NCBI GenBank assembly: GCA_017536625.1
Contig: JAFXGY010000014.1
Span: forward strand, 1-55,251
From: Oscillospiraceae bacterium
GTDB taxonomy: Bacteria; Bacillota; Clostridia; Oscillospirales; Ruminococcaceae
Length of the DNA: 55,251 nt
Reading direction: 5' to 3'
Positions 42,597 through 50,161 of this stretch are shown one piece after another. The notes under the pieces are model-generated. The model saw only the letters and a program-made list of their open reading frames with translations, had not been told where the DNA came from and did no database searches. Position 1 is the first letter of the stretch; every line of letters starts with the position of its first letter. The translations under genes were made by a program, and so were the position numbers.

Positions 42597-42663
42597 TAAG
42601 CTGTTTCTATTATACAATTTTGTTGCGAATCTGTAAAGTTTTTCGGAGTTTCCTTTTTTCGCC

Positions 42664-42692
42664 TTGACGGATTCGATGTTTTACTATAAAAT
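42664..42692 (+). promoter_or_regulatory. Promoter of amino acid ABC operon
   Basis: TTGACG (42664-42669), 17 bp, TAAAAT (42687-42692), about 38 bp before the TTG start of the ATPase gene. Confidence 0.5.
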
Positions 42693-42729
42693 ATATTAGT
42701 TAAATTATGTTTATCGGGAGGCGAAAATA

Positions 42730-43455
42730 TTGATAAAGCTCGTAAACGTAAATAAATATTTCGGAAACCTCCACGTTCTCAAAGACGTAAACCTTGAGGT
42801 AAAAGAGGGCGAAAAGCTCGTAATCATCGGACCTTCCGGCAGCGGAAAATCCACCACCGTTCGCTGCATGAACTTCCTTGAAGAACCTTCTTCCGGCGAA
42901 GTTTATATCGACGGAGAGCTTCTTACCCACAAAAATAAAACCGAACTTGTACGCAGAACTTCCGCAATGGTTTTTCAGCAGTTCAATCTTTATCCCCACA
43001 TGGACGTTCTCAGGAATCTCACCCTCGCTCCCATAAAGCTCCAAAAAAAGAGCAAAGCGGAAGCGGAAGAACTCGCCATGAAATATCTCAGGCTCGTCGG
43101 GCTTGAAGATAAGGCCCATGTTTATCCGGGAACTCTTTCCGGCGGACAGCAGCAAAGGGTTGCCATTGCAAGGGCGCTTACCACCCAGCAGAAAATCATC
43201 ATTTTCGATGAACCCACTTCCGCCCTCGATCCGGAAACGGTTCAGGAAGTGCTCGATGTTATGATCCGTCTTTCGGAAGAAAACATCACCATGGTGGTTG
43301 TTACGCACGAAATGGGCTTTGCCCGCGAAGTGGCGGACAGAATAGTTTTTATGGACGAAGGAAGAATTATTGAAGAAGGCACCCCGGAACATTTTTTCAC
43401 CAATCCGGAAAACGAAAGAACAAAAGCCTTCCTCGGAAAAATCTTAAGACAATAA
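42730..43455 (+). CDS. glnQ: Polar amino acid ABC transporter ATPase (GlnQ type)
   Basis: 241-residue ATPase of the polar amino acid uptake family. Walker [14 protein letters not shown]-loop [17 protein letters not shown], signature [15 protein letters not shown], Walker [17 protein letters not shown] and H-loop [12 protein letters not shown] are intact. Translation starts at TTG 42730, with GGGAGG 8 bases upstream. First gene of a plus-strand operon in the order ATPase, binding protein, two permeases; a repeat pair lies between this gene and the next. The substrate is likely glutamate, glutamine or aspartate by family (inference). Confidence 0.5.
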   Translation: MIKLVNVNKYFGNLHVLKDVNLEVKEGEKLVIIGPSGSGKSTTVRCMNFLEEPSSGEVYIDGELLTHKNKTELVRRTSAMVFQQFNLYPHMDVLRNLTLAPIKLQKKSKAEAEELAMKYLRLVGLEDKAHVYPGTLSGGQQQRVAIARALTTQQKIIIFDEPTSALDPETVQEVLDVMIRLSEENITMVVVTHEMGFAREVADRIVFMDEGRIIEEGTPEHFFTNPENERTKAFLGKILRQ

Positions 43456-43459
43456 GAAA

Positions 43460-43598
43460 GCCTCCCTTGCCTAAAGGGAGGTGGCATCGGAACACAGCGA
43501 CGATGACGGAGGGATTCTTTTCTGCGTTTTCGAAGCTTTTATGAATCCCCTCGCCACCGCTTACGCGATGTGGCCCTCTCCCCTTTGACAAGGGGCGC
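43460..43598. repeat. Inverted pair of repeat halves inside ABC operon
   Basis: Left half 43460-43517 (GCCTCCCTTGCCTAAAGGGAGG ... GGAGGGATTC) and right half 43543-43598 (GAATCCCCTCGCCACCGC ... CCTTTGACAAGGGGCGC) around a 25-bp spacer. It sits between the ATPase and binding-protein genes of one operon, so it is transcribed and its hairpins could alter downstream expression. Confidence 0.5.
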
Positions 43599-43617
43599 AA
43601 AATGAAAGGAGTATTTT

Positions 43618-44400
43618 ATGAAAAGAATTATCGCAATTGTCCTTGTTTTTGTTATGATGTTCAGCTTTTCCGCCTGCGGCGGCAATGCTGAAGTTACCGT
43701 CGAATCCATCCAGGAACGTGGCGTTCTCCGGGTCGGCGTAAAAGATTCCCTCATCGGAATGGGCTATCTCAACCCCGAAACCGGCGAATATGAAGGCCTT
43801 GAAATCGACATTGCAAGAAAAATCGCCGAAGAAATGGGCGTTGAAGTGGAATTCCTTGTTGTAACCCCCACCACCCGCCTTCAGATGATCGATTCCGGCG
43901 ATATCGACATCAGCCTTTCCAACTTTACCATCACCGAAGAACGCAAAATGAGCTATCATTTTTCCGCACCTTATTATACCGATGCCGTGGGTGTTATGGT
44001 TCTTAAAGATTCCGGAATTTCTTCCCTTGAAGACCTTGACGGAAAAACCATCGGCGTCACCATGAGCTCCACCTCCGCCGCTTCCCTTAAAGAATATCTT
44101 GGCGAAGGATATGAACTTTCCTTTGATGAATTCGACGACCATGCGGGAATCAAGCTTGCTCTTTCCGCAGGCGCAATTGACGCTCACTGTGTCGATACCG
44201 TCGTTCTTACCACCTATATGGACGATACCACCGTTATTCTTGAAGACAGATTTGCCGCACAGCCCTTCGGCGTTGTTTCCAAACTTTCCAACACCCAGCT
44301 CAACGCTTATGTTGACGGACTTATCGACGAATGGCTTTCCGACGGAACCATTGATTCCATGCGCGAAGCAAACGGACTTCTTCCCAGCTTCGAAGGATAA
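43618..44400 (+). CDS. Polar amino acid-binding lipoprotein
   Basis: 260-residue periplasmic-binding-like lipoprotein (SBP_bac_3). The signal MKRIIAIVLVFVMMFSFSAC ends in a lipobox with Cys20. Family segments are visible: RGVLRVGVKDSLIGMGYLN, YEGLEIDIARKIAEEMGVEVEF, MIDSGDIDISLSNFTITEERK and SLEDLDGKTIGVTMSSTS. This matches glutamate/aspartate-type binders more than lysine/arginine types. It would capture the amino acid at the outer membrane face and hand it to the two permeases encoded next. Confidence 0.5.
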   Translation: MKRIIAIVLVFVMMFSFSACGGNAEVTVESIQERGVLRVGVKDSLIGMGYLNPETGEYEGLEIDIARKIAEEMGVEVEFLVVTPTTRLQMIDSGDIDISLSNFTITEERKMSYHFSAPYYTDAVGVMVLKDSGISSLEDLDGKTIGVTMSSTSAASLKEYLGEGYELSFDEFDDHAGIKLALSAGAIDAHCVDTVVLTTYMDDTTVILEDRFAAQPFGVVSKLSNTQLNAYVDGLIDEWLSDGTIDSMREANGLLPSFEG

Positions 44401-44455
44401 ACAAAGGCTCCTTGAAAGGGTAGAAAAGAAAAAGATTTGAAAGGAGATGAAAAGC

Positions 44456-45163
44456 ATGAACAGCGGAGTTTTTGCCCCGTGGCGCTGGGAAGCGCTCTGG
44501 AATTCCCGGCAGGAATTCATAGACGCGTTCTTCGTGACTGTTGAAGTTTCGGTTTTTGCGCTTATTCTCGCGCTCATACTCGGAATAACGTTCGGGCTTT
44601 TCTCCTCCGGAAACAATAAAATACTCAAAGGCATCGCAAGGGTTTATGTTGAATTTTTCCAGAACACTCCCCTTGTTCTTCAGGTGCTTTTCATGTATTA
44701 CGGCCTTCTTTATGCCGGGGTCGATCTTTCCAAAGAGCAGATCGGCATAATCGGTCTTGGGGTTTATACCGGCGCATATATTTCCGAAGTTGTGCGCACC
44801 GGAATAACTTCCATTCCCTATGGTCAGACGGAAGCAGCCCTTTCCCAGGGGTTCACACATCTCCAGGCTATGACTTATATTATTCTTCCCCAATCGGTAA
44901 AAATCGCTCTTCCGCCGCTTGTGAACCAGATGGTCGCACTCATCAAGAACACTTCCGTCCTTGCGATGATTGCCGGCGGCGACCTTATGTATCGTTCGAA
45001 CGCATGGGCTTCCAACGGAACGCTGAGCTACGGCCCGGCATATCTCACCTGCGGAATCCTTTTCTTCTGCCTTTGCTTCCCGCTTACATATTTTGCAAAG
45101 CGTTATGAGCAGAAGCTTAAAAACCGCGCAGCTGCTTCCAATAAGGAGGTGAGCGCCGAATGA
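44456..45163 (+). CDS. Polar amino acid ABC permease 1
   Basis: 235-residue His/Glu/Gln/Arg-type permease (HEQRo family). Membrane segments flank the conserved YVEFFQNTPLVLQVLFMYYGL, and the EAA loop reads ALSQGFTHLQAMTYIILPQSVKIALPPLVNQ. I start at ATG 44456 because the AAGGAG site has proper spacing to it and none to the in-frame ATG at 44447. Its stop overlaps the start of the second permease by 4 bp. Together they form the heterodimeric channel. Confidence 0.5.
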   Translation: MNSGVFAPWRWEALWNSRQEFIDAFFVTVEVSVFALILALILGITFGLFSSGNNKILKGIARVYVEFFQNTPLVLQVLFMYYGLLYAGVDLSKEQIGIIGLGVYTGAYISEVVRTGITSIPYGQTEAALSQGFTHLQAMTYIILPQSVKIALPPLVNQMVALIKNTSVLAMIAGGDLMYRSNAWASNGTLSYGPAYLTCGILFFCLCFPLTYFAKRYEQKLKNRAAASNKEVSAE

Positions 45164-45840
45164 TGGAGGAAATCGCCCTTATCTTCACAAGCTATAATAT
45201 CTCCTATATCATCGCCGGTCTTGGAATGACCCTTCTCATTGCGGTAATTACCCTTTTCGGCGGAACTCTCCTCGGAACGGTTCTTGCACTTTTCAATACC
45301 TATGGCAAATGGAGCGGAAAAATCGCTTCCGTAATAGTGGAAATCTTCCGGAACACGCCCCTTCTTCTTTGGGTTTTCGTCGCCATTGCGGCGGTGCCGC
45401 TGCCTTCACTTCTTTCAAGGGCGCTGGTCGCAACGGTAATTTTCAACGCGGCGATAATATCCGAAATAATCCGCGGCGGATTAAACTCCATTCCGAAAGG
45501 GCAGATTGAAGCCGGCAGAAGCCAGGGCTTCAGCTTTTTGCAGATTATGATTTATATAATTCTGCCCCAGACTTTCAGAAGAATTATTCCCACCCTCACA
45601 AGCCAGAGCATCACCATCATAAAAGATACTTCCTATCTTGCGCAAATCGGAGTTGCGGAGCTTATGTTCGTGGTGAAAAAGCTTATGTCCACTGCCAACA
45701 CCTTCACCGGGCACCCCATCACCGCCCAGGACGTTTTCATCCTTTTCGGAACGGCGGCGCTGATTTATTTTGTAATCAACTTCAGCCTTTCCGTTGCGGT
45801 AAGAAAAATGCAGAAAAAAATCGATATAACGGTTAAATAA
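45160..45840 (+). CDS. Polar amino acid ABC permease 2
   Basis: 226-residue partner permease of the same family, with about five membrane segments, VEIFRNTPLLLWVFVAIAAV, and EAA loop AGRSQGFSFLQIMIYIILPQTFRRIIPTLTSQ. Coupled to the previous gene by an ATGA overlap and an AAGGAGGT site inside the upstream gene's end. It is the last gene of the operon before the terminator at 45838-45871. Confidence 0.5.
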   Translation: MMEEIALIFTSYNISYIIAGLGMTLLIAVITLFGGTLLGTVLALFNTYGKWSGKIASVIVEIFRNTPLLLWVFVAIAAVPLPSLLSRALVATVIFNAAIISEIIRGGLNSIPKGQIEAGRSQGFSFLQIMIYIILPQTFRRIIPTLTSQSITIIKDTSYLAQIGVAELMFVVKKLMSTANTFTGHPITAQDVFILFGTAALIYFVINFSLSVAVRKMQKKIDITVK

Positions 45841-45871
45841 AAAAACTCCCTTTCATAAAGGGAGTTTTTTT
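45838..45871. terminator. Terminator of amino acid ABC operon
   Basis: AAAAACTCCCTTT CATA AAGGGAGTTTTTTT: an intrinsic terminator that begins at the stop codon of the second permease. Confidence 0.5.
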
Positions 45872-45888
45872 GTTATGCTTGGAAAATA

Positions 45889-45917
45889 AAACGGGCGGAT
45901 AATATCCGCCCCTACGG
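45889..45917. repeat. Second repeat family, copy 1
   Basis: ACGGGCGGATAATATCCGCC followed by CCTACGG, a palindromic element (GGCGGATAATATCCGCC). A reverse-complement relative lies at 46750-46778 beyond the EutP-like gene. Confidence 0.5.
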
Positions 45918-45948
45918 TTGATTTTATGGAAATCTGCAAATGGGCCGG

Positions 45949-46067
45949 GGATTCCACCCTTCCGTCTGCTTTGCAGAACCCCCTATCAGGGGAGGTTTTT
46001 GTTTTATAAACAAATCCCTCCACCATCGCCGTCGGCGATGATCCCCCTCCCTTTAGGCAAGGGAGGC
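45949..46067. repeat. Two tandem repeat halves
   Basis: 45949-45995 (GGATTCCACCCTTCCGTC ... CCCCTATCAGGGGAGG) and 46012-46067 (AATCCCTCCACCATCGCC ... CTTTAGGCAAGGGAGGC) have the same orientation, unlike the inverted pairs elsewhere. Confidence 0.5.
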
Positions 46068-46073
46068 TTTAAA

Positions 46074-46613
46074 TCAATAATCGTTCAGATCAATGGTATT
46101 GATAAGATCGATAAGTTCTTCGATGCCTCTTCCGGTAAGGGAGCTTGTGATTACGATATGCCTTGCGCCGGCGTTATGGAGGAAAAGTTCCGCCTGCTCG
46201 GTGGAAACATCTTCGGAATCCGCCTTTGTCACAATGCCGATTACCGGTTTTGCAAAGCTCATGGAAAACATCTGGGGCAAACGGCAGATATCGTTTCCGC
46301 AGTCGTGGCAGAAGCAGACTATATCCGCATCATAAGCAGGAGTGATTGCGGCTCCGCGGCTGAAAAACGGAGTATCGGTATATTCCCCGGGGGTATCGAT
46401 GGCATCGGACCATGCTTCGATGGACTGGGTTTTGTGATAGGTCATATCAAGGTTATGAAGGCGGCGGATAAGAGTGGTTTTTCCACAGCGGGAACGCCCC
46501 ACAAGGATTATCTTGCGGGATTCTATCTTCTTCGTAAGGCCGAGGGAACGGTGATATTCTTCCCTGTCCTCCGGGTTCACAAGAGCGGCATTTACGGAAT
46601 CTTTTTCGGACAT
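46074..46613 (-). CDS. EutP/PduV-like small GTPase, orphan
   Basis: 179 residues. After an N-terminal extension of about 30 residues comes a P-loop GTPase of the EutP/PduV type: KIILVGRSRCGKTTLIRRL (G1), YHKTQSIEAWSDAIDTPGEY (DxPG, the EutP signature), FAKPVIGIVTKAD (G4 TKxD) and a closing SSLTGRGIEELI. EutP is normally part of ethanolamine or propanediol microcompartment operons, but no such genes are in this window. It has a good promoter (46650-46678) and CGGAGGTG site. Its role here is unknown; a metabolic regulation or transport role is speculative. Confidence 0.5.
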   Translation of the reverse strand: MSEKDSVNAALVNPEDREEYHRSLGLTKKIESRKIILVGRSRCGKTTLIRRLHNLDMTYHKTQSIEAWSDAIDTPGEYTDTPFFSRGAAITPAYDADIVCFCHDCGNDICRLPQMFSMSFAKPVIGIVTKADSEDVSTEQAELFLHNAGARHIVITSSLTGRGIEELIDLINTIDLNDY

Positions 46614-46649
46614 AGCGCACCTCCGAAAGATGTGAATTTATATGATATT

Positions 46650-46678
46650 ATCATATCCGTTTTTGCGGATTTTTTCAA
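46650..46678 (-). promoter_or_regulatory. Promoter of EutP-like gene
   Basis: On the minus strand TTGAAA (46673-46678), 17 bp, TATGAT (46650-46655), about 37 bp before the start codon. Confidence 0.5.
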
Positions 46679-46749
46679 TAGATTTTATCAAAAAGGGTTT
46701 ATCTGTGTTCCCCTTTATGGTATAAATAAGTTATAATGCACCGCAAAAT

Positions 46750-46778
46750 CCGTAGGGGCAGATATCATCCGCCCGAAA
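46750..46778. repeat. Second repeat family, copy 2
   Basis: CCGTAGGGGCAGATATCATC then CGCCCGAAA, close to the reverse complement of the element at 45889-45917. The two copies are in inverted orientation on either side of the EutP-like gene. This one lies directly upstream of the pseudouridine synthase gene. Confidence 0.5.
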
Positions 46779-46799
46779 CATATTTTTCAGGAGAATTCT

Positions 46800-47462
46800 A
46801 TGAAAGTCCTTTTTGAAGATAAATTCATCATAATCTGCGAAAAACCCGCAAATATCCTTTCTGAACCTGGCGATGGCGGCGAAGATATTGTCACCATGGC
46901 TTCGGAACATGTTTGCAAACCCTGCTATCTTGTTCACCGGCTGGACAGAAACACCGGCGGCGCCATGGTGCTTTCAAAAATGCAGAAGGCCACCGGAAAA
47001 CTTTCCGAAGCTATTCAGAAGCGGGAATTTGAAAAAGAATACCTTGCGGTAATAAAGGGCGCTCCGGAAGAAGATGAGGGCATCTTCAAGGACCTGCTTT
47101 TCAAGGATTCGCAAAAGAACAAAACTTTTGTTGTAAAGCGCGAACGCAGGGGAGTTAAGGAAGCAAGCCTTGAATATAAGGTTCTTGCGAAAACCGAACA
47201 CCCAAGCCACGGGGTTATCTCCCTTGTTCGGGTAAAACTCCACACAGGGCGCACCCACCAGATCCGCGTTCAGTTCGCAAGCAGAAAAATGCCCCTTCTT
47301 GGCGACGGAAAATACGGCAGCCGCGATAACCATTGCGAAACCGCCCTTTGGAGTTTCCGTCTTGCTTTCAGCCACCCCATAACCGGCGAAAACATCGAAG
47401 CAAAATCCATGCCGCCGAAAGAATATCCCTGGAATCTGTTTAAACTGGAGGAGCTTTTATAA
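46800..47462 (+). CDS. RNA pseudouridine synthase, RluA family
   Basis: 220 residues, a short RluA-type enzyme without an S4 domain. The catalytic motif is CYLVHRLDRNTGGAMVLSK (the HRLD Asp is the nucleophile). VKLHTGRTHQIRVQFASRKMPLLGDGKYG is the second family signature. It isomerises uridine to pseudouridine in rRNA or tRNA; the target site cannot be assigned. Starts at ATG 46800 after AGGAG. Single plus-strand gene with no clear terminator. Confidence 0.5.
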   Translation: MKVLFEDKFIIICEKPANILSEPGDGGEDIVTMASEHVCKPCYLVHRLDRNTGGAMVLSKMQKATGKLSEAIQKREFEKEYLAVIKGAPEEDEGIFKDLLFKDSQKNKTFVVKRERRGVKEASLEYKVLAKTEHPSHGVISLVRVKLHTGRTHQIRVQFASRKMPLLGDGKYGSRDNHCETALWSFRLAFSHPITGENIEAKSMPPKEYPWNLFKLEELL

Positions 47463-47504
47463 ACGGTTTTTCCTCGCAATAAATATGTTATTGTGAATGA
47501 AGAG

Positions 47505-47605
47505 TTTAAACCCTCCGTCATTCGCTTTTAATGTCCCCTATTCGGGTAGTTTTTTATGAATCTCTCCACCATTTTCGATGGTCCCCCTCCCTTTGACAAG
47601 GGAGG
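47505..47605. repeat. Repeat half with degenerate companion
   Basis: 47558-47605 (GAATCTCTCCACCATTTTCG ... CCCTTTGACAAGGGAGG) is a clear right half. 47509-47549 (ACCCTCCGTCATTCGC ... CCCCTATTCGGGTAG) is a decayed half in the same orientation. Confidence 0.5.
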
Positions 47606-47609
47606 TAAA

Positions 47610-47645
47610 AAAATGAGCACCGTGCAAATGCACGGTGCTCATTTT
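47610..47645. terminator. Terminator of MFS/small-protein operon
   Basis: AAAATGAGCACCGTGC AAAT GCACGGTGCTCATTTT, a 16-bp stem with T-rich flank on the minus strand, directly after the last gene of the operon. Confidence 0.5.
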
Positions 47646-47648
47646 GGT

Positions 47649-47993
47649 TTATGCAATTAATAATCCGAAGGAATAGCTTGCGGCGTTCAGGAGCAGAGAG
47701 GCCAAAAATGCCTTTTTAATGCCGAAATCGCCCATTTTATAATAAAGCAGCCATTCCGTTATTACCGCCGCAATTTCAAGGAATGCGGTGGCTATGTAAT
47801 AATACGGAACCGCAGGAACCGTCACAAAAGAAGCCCATAAAATCAGGGCAAGGTTCACCAGCGGATTCGTGAGCATGTTGACGAGCACGCTGTGATAAAG
47901 GACCTTGCGGCTTTTTACAAATATGAGCACCGCCGTGCCCTCTATGAGCACCGTCAGAAGAAGGTTGCGAAAAAGAACAAAAAGCGGGTTCAT
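47649..47993 (-). CDS. Small integral membrane protein, unrecognised
   Basis: 114 residues with three or four membrane segments (FVLFRNLLLTVLIEGTAVLIF, PLVNLALILWASFVTVPAVPYYYIATAFLEIAAVI, FLASLLLNAASYSFGLLIA). The N-P pair in LVNMLTNPLVNLAL and the E in ATAFLEIAAVITEW recall small transporter-like modules, but I do not recognise the family. It overlaps the upstream small gene by 4 bp and is the last gene before the terminator, so it belongs to the MFS/small-protein operon. Confidence 0.5.
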   Translation of the reverse strand: MNPLFVLFRNLLLTVLIEGTAVLIFVKSRKVLYHSVLVNMLTNPLVNLALILWASFVTVPAVPYYYIATAFLEIAAVITEWLLYYKMGDFGIKKAFLASLLLNAASYSFGLLIA

Positions 47994-48301
47994 TTCTTTT
48001 TGTTTTTCTTTTTATATTTTCCGCTGCGTTTTCCATTGGGAACTTTTTCGCCTTCGTTTTTCTTTTCGCCGCGCATATATGCGTTGACTTTTTCCTTGGT
48101 CTGGCGCTGAAGCTTTTCGCGTTCTCTTCTCTGGCGGTTGGTTTCCTTGATATCCTCTTTGGTGGGGTTCTTTCTGTTGTGGTTCCATCTTAAGAAGAAG
48201 AAAACGCCGGTTATAAGCGCGAAGGAAAACATTGTTGTAACAATAAGCACCAGCGCCGGGGTTGCGCCGCCGGCAGCCATAAGAACAGGGGTTGCAGTCA
48301 T
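47990..48301 (-). CDS. Single-pass membrane protein with long basic tail
   Basis: 103 residues: short Ala/Gly-rich N-terminus (MTATPVLMAAGGATP), one membrane segment (ALVLIVTTMFSFALITGVFFFLRW) and a highly charged tail of about 60 residues rich in Lys/Arg/Glu, probably a coiled coil in the cytoplasm. It is preceded by a TAAGGAGATAAC ribosome binding site nearly identical to that of a sister gene. I do not recognise the family. Part of the operon 47649-50101. Confidence 0.5.
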   Translation of the reverse strand: MTATPVLMAAGGATPALVLIVTTMFSFALITGVFFFLRWNHNRKNPTKEDIKETNRQRREREKLQRQTKEKVNAYMRGEKKNEGEKVPNGKRSGKYKKKNKKK

Positions 48302-48313
48302 TTTGTTATCTCC

Positions 48314-48466
48314 TTATTTTTTGTTTTTTCTGATAACTAATATTATAGCGCAAACCGCGGGAATTGCAAGTGCCGCAAAAAGAAGCGCGGCAAAACCGGC
48401 TTTTGAACCGAGAATCACGAAATCCTTCGTTTTTGTCGCTTTTGGAAGATAGTGATATTTTTCCAT
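48314..48466 (-). CDS. Small single-pass membrane protein, 50 residues
   Basis: Reads MEKYHYLPKATKTKDFVILG, then a membrane segment (AGFAALLFAALAIPAVCAIILVI) and basic tail RKNKK. Too short for usual ORF calling, but it is tightly packed between its sisters (1-2 bp from the upstream stop, 12 bp before the next start). No known family. A positively charged C-terminus after the membrane segment suggests an N-out, C-in topology. Confidence 0.5.
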   Translation of the reverse strand: MEKYHYLPKATKTKDFVILGSKAGFAALLFAALAIPAVCAIILVIRKNKK

Positions 48467-48467
48467 T

Positions 48468-48641
48468 TTATTTTTTGTTTTTCTTTATTATATAGCTGAT
48501 AAGGGCCACCGCAAGAAAACCTATTCCCGCGGCAATAAGCGCTGTGGAAAGTTCAACGGGAAAAATTGTTTTTTCCACTATCTCCGCTTCGGTGATGGGT
48601 TCCACCGGAATAAGGTCCATAAGAACGGTATAAAACTTCAT
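48468..48641 (-). CDS. Small single-pass membrane protein, 57 residues
   Basis: Starts MKFYTVLMDLIPVEPITEAE, then EIVEKTIFPVELSTALIAAG, a membrane segment and tail YIIKKNKK. I start at ATG 48641 because AAGGAGATAACGAA precedes it; the frame is open to 48683. It is a paralogue of the next gene upstream: both have a D-L-x-P-x-P/V-x-E block followed by E-K, a membrane segment and a Lys-rich end. Function unknown. Confidence 0.5.
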   Translation of the reverse strand: MKFYTVLMDLIPVEPITEAEIVEKTIFPVELSTALIAAGIGFLAVALISYIIKKNKK

Positions 48642-48654
48642 TTTCGTTATCTCC

Positions 48655-48804
48655 TTATTTTCTCTTTTTTCTGATTGCGGCACAAACCGCCGTCAAAGCA
48701 AGAATTACCACCGCAAGAACGATGATTATCACCGCCGCGCCGGAAGCTTTTTCCAGTATTTCAACTTCCTGCGGAAGAGGCGCAAGATCAAGAAGAATAT
48801 TCAT
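48655..48804 (-). CDS. Small single-pass membrane protein, 49 residues
   Basis: Starts MNILLDLAPLPQEVEILEKA, membrane segment AAVIIIVLAVVILALTAVCAA, tail IRKKRK. I prefer ATG 48804 by comparison with its paralogue at 48468-48641; the ribosome binding site there (AAGGG) is weak, and a start at 48870 giving 71 residues is possible. Acidic N-terminal part outside, basic end inside is the likely topology. Function unknown. Confidence 0.5.
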   Translation of the reverse strand: MNILLDLAPLPQEVEILEKASGAAVIIIVLAVVILALTAVCAAIRKKRK

Positions 48805-48880
48805 TTTTCCAACCCTTTTCTTTTTTATATTCCCCGGTACGGCAGCAGCCTTTTCCTGAGGAATCATCATATTTTCCGAA

Positions 48881-49024
48881 TCATTCGCCTTTGTTTTTCT
48901 TTATCGCTTTTTTGATAAGCCATACCGCAAGGAACACCACCGCTGCAATAACAGCGGCAATGAGAAGGAAGGTTCCGCCGATTACGGCATACATAGGGCC
49001 AGCTGCAACGTCGAGAAGATACAT
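48881..49024 (-). CDS. Small single-pass membrane protein, 47 residues
   Basis: Starts MYLLDVAAGPMYAVIGGTFL, membrane segment LIAAVIAAVVFLAVWLI, tail KKAIKKNKGE. A strong GGAGGTG site lies before ATG 49024, inside the end of the MFS gene, whose stop is 3 bp away, so the two are coupled. The LLDVAAGP start resembles LLDLAPLP in the sister gene, suggesting a common origin. Function unknown. Confidence 0.5.
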   Translation of the reverse strand: MYLLDVAAGPMYAVIGGTFLLIAAVIAAVVFLAVWLIKKAIKKNKGE

Positions 49025-49027
49025 GAT

Positions 49028-50101
49028 TTACACCTCCGTAATGGATTTTTTGTTATCTGCTGAAAAATATATGCAAACCGCGGAAACAAGCACCGCGGGT
49101 ACGAGCAAAAGAAGGCCTCCGCCCAGAGGAACAAAAAAGCTTGGCACCGCGCCCAAAAGCAAAGCCGCAGTGGTAAGCCCAAAGGCTATTCCCGGGTTCT
49201 TCGGGAATTTTTCCGCAAGAATTCCAAGGGTTATGGGCATGGTCATATTGAAAAGGATTATCCCGATGACGGAAACGAAAATTATATCTTTCCCGAAAGC
49301 GAGAAAAGGAACGGAAAGAAGAAGGCTTGAAATTCCGGTTCTTTTCGCCCCGAATTTATCCGCCGCAAAGCCGCCGATGAATTTTCCGCCAAAGGCCGCC
49401 GCACCGGAAACAAGTCCCAGTTCCGCAGTGTTTTTCCATTCCATGGGAATCACCGTTCCGCCGAAGGAACGGATAAGAACGGAAAAAAGCGCAAGAGAAA
49501 CCACAAGCCAAAGGGCGTTTTTTTCGCTTGCGGTTCCTTTGATTTCGCATTCGCCTTCGGAAGGATTTTTTCTTTGTGCCGCAAGGCAAAGCACCATGCA
49601 GAAAATCATCAGAAAAGTAATAACGCCGATTCCACCGGTGGTTCTTCCGGCGTTATAAATTCCAAGCGCAACGCCAAGGGCACCCGAAGAAACGAAAATT
49701 CCGCTTCGGCGAAGTTTTCCGCCGGAATGCACAAGGCTTTCAATTCCGCCGCCCACATGGAAAAAGGCGTTGCCGATTCCGACAAGGATTACCGATGCCC
49801 AAAGGTTAAAGGTATATTCCGGATATGATTCAGGAATGAATGCAACGCAAAGCGCACCTAAAAGAACAAGAAAACATCCGAACGCCCCCGCCGGGAATTT
49901 TCTGTGTTCGTCGCAAAAAGCACCGAAAACCATTTGCAGCCCGAATGCGAGGAAGTTATATGTAATTACAAAAAGCGCGTAATTTTGCACCCCGCCGAGG
50001 ATTTCCGTTCTATATCCCCATGGATCAAGAACGGTGAGAAGGCAAACGTAATCCACCGCAAAATGGGAAAAGGTATATGCAAAAAGTGAAAAGTTTTTCA
50101 A
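49028..50101 (-). CDS. Major facilitator superfamily transporter
   Basis: 357 residues, about 10-12 membrane segments. Segments such as FSHFAVDYVCLLTVLDPW, VFGAFCDEHRKFP (the loop 2-3 charged motif, D-x-x-x-R-K) and GGKFIGGFAADKFGAKRTGISSLLL (second-half repeat of the motif) are typical. It is somewhat short for the family. Overall it recalls Fsr/fosmidomycin-resistance-like exporters, but the substrate cannot be assigned. It is the first gene of an operon with six small membrane proteins. The promoter is at 50326-50354, with a repeat in the leader. Confidence 0.5.
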   Translation of the reverse strand: MKNFSLFAYTFSHFAVDYVCLLTVLDPWGYRTEILGGVQNYALFVITYNFLAFGLQMVFGAFCDEHRKFPAGAFGCFLVLLGALCVAFIPESYPEYTFNLWASVILVGIGNAFFHVGGGIESLVHSGGKLRRSGIFVSSGALGVALGIYNAGRTTGGIGVITFLMIFCMVLCLAAQRKNPSEGECEIKGTASEKNALWLVVSLALFSVLIRSFGGTVIPMEWKNTAELGLVSGAAAFGGKFIGGFAADKFGAKRTGISSLLLSVPFLAFGKDIIFVSVIGIILFNMTMPITLGILAEKFPKNPGIAFGLTTAALLLGAVPSFFVPLGGGLLLLVPAVLVSAVCIYFSADNKKSITEV

Positions 50102-50161
50102 ACGAAAAACCTCCTTTCAACATAAAAGACGCAAAACAAAGCAATTCGTTGCAAATTATTC

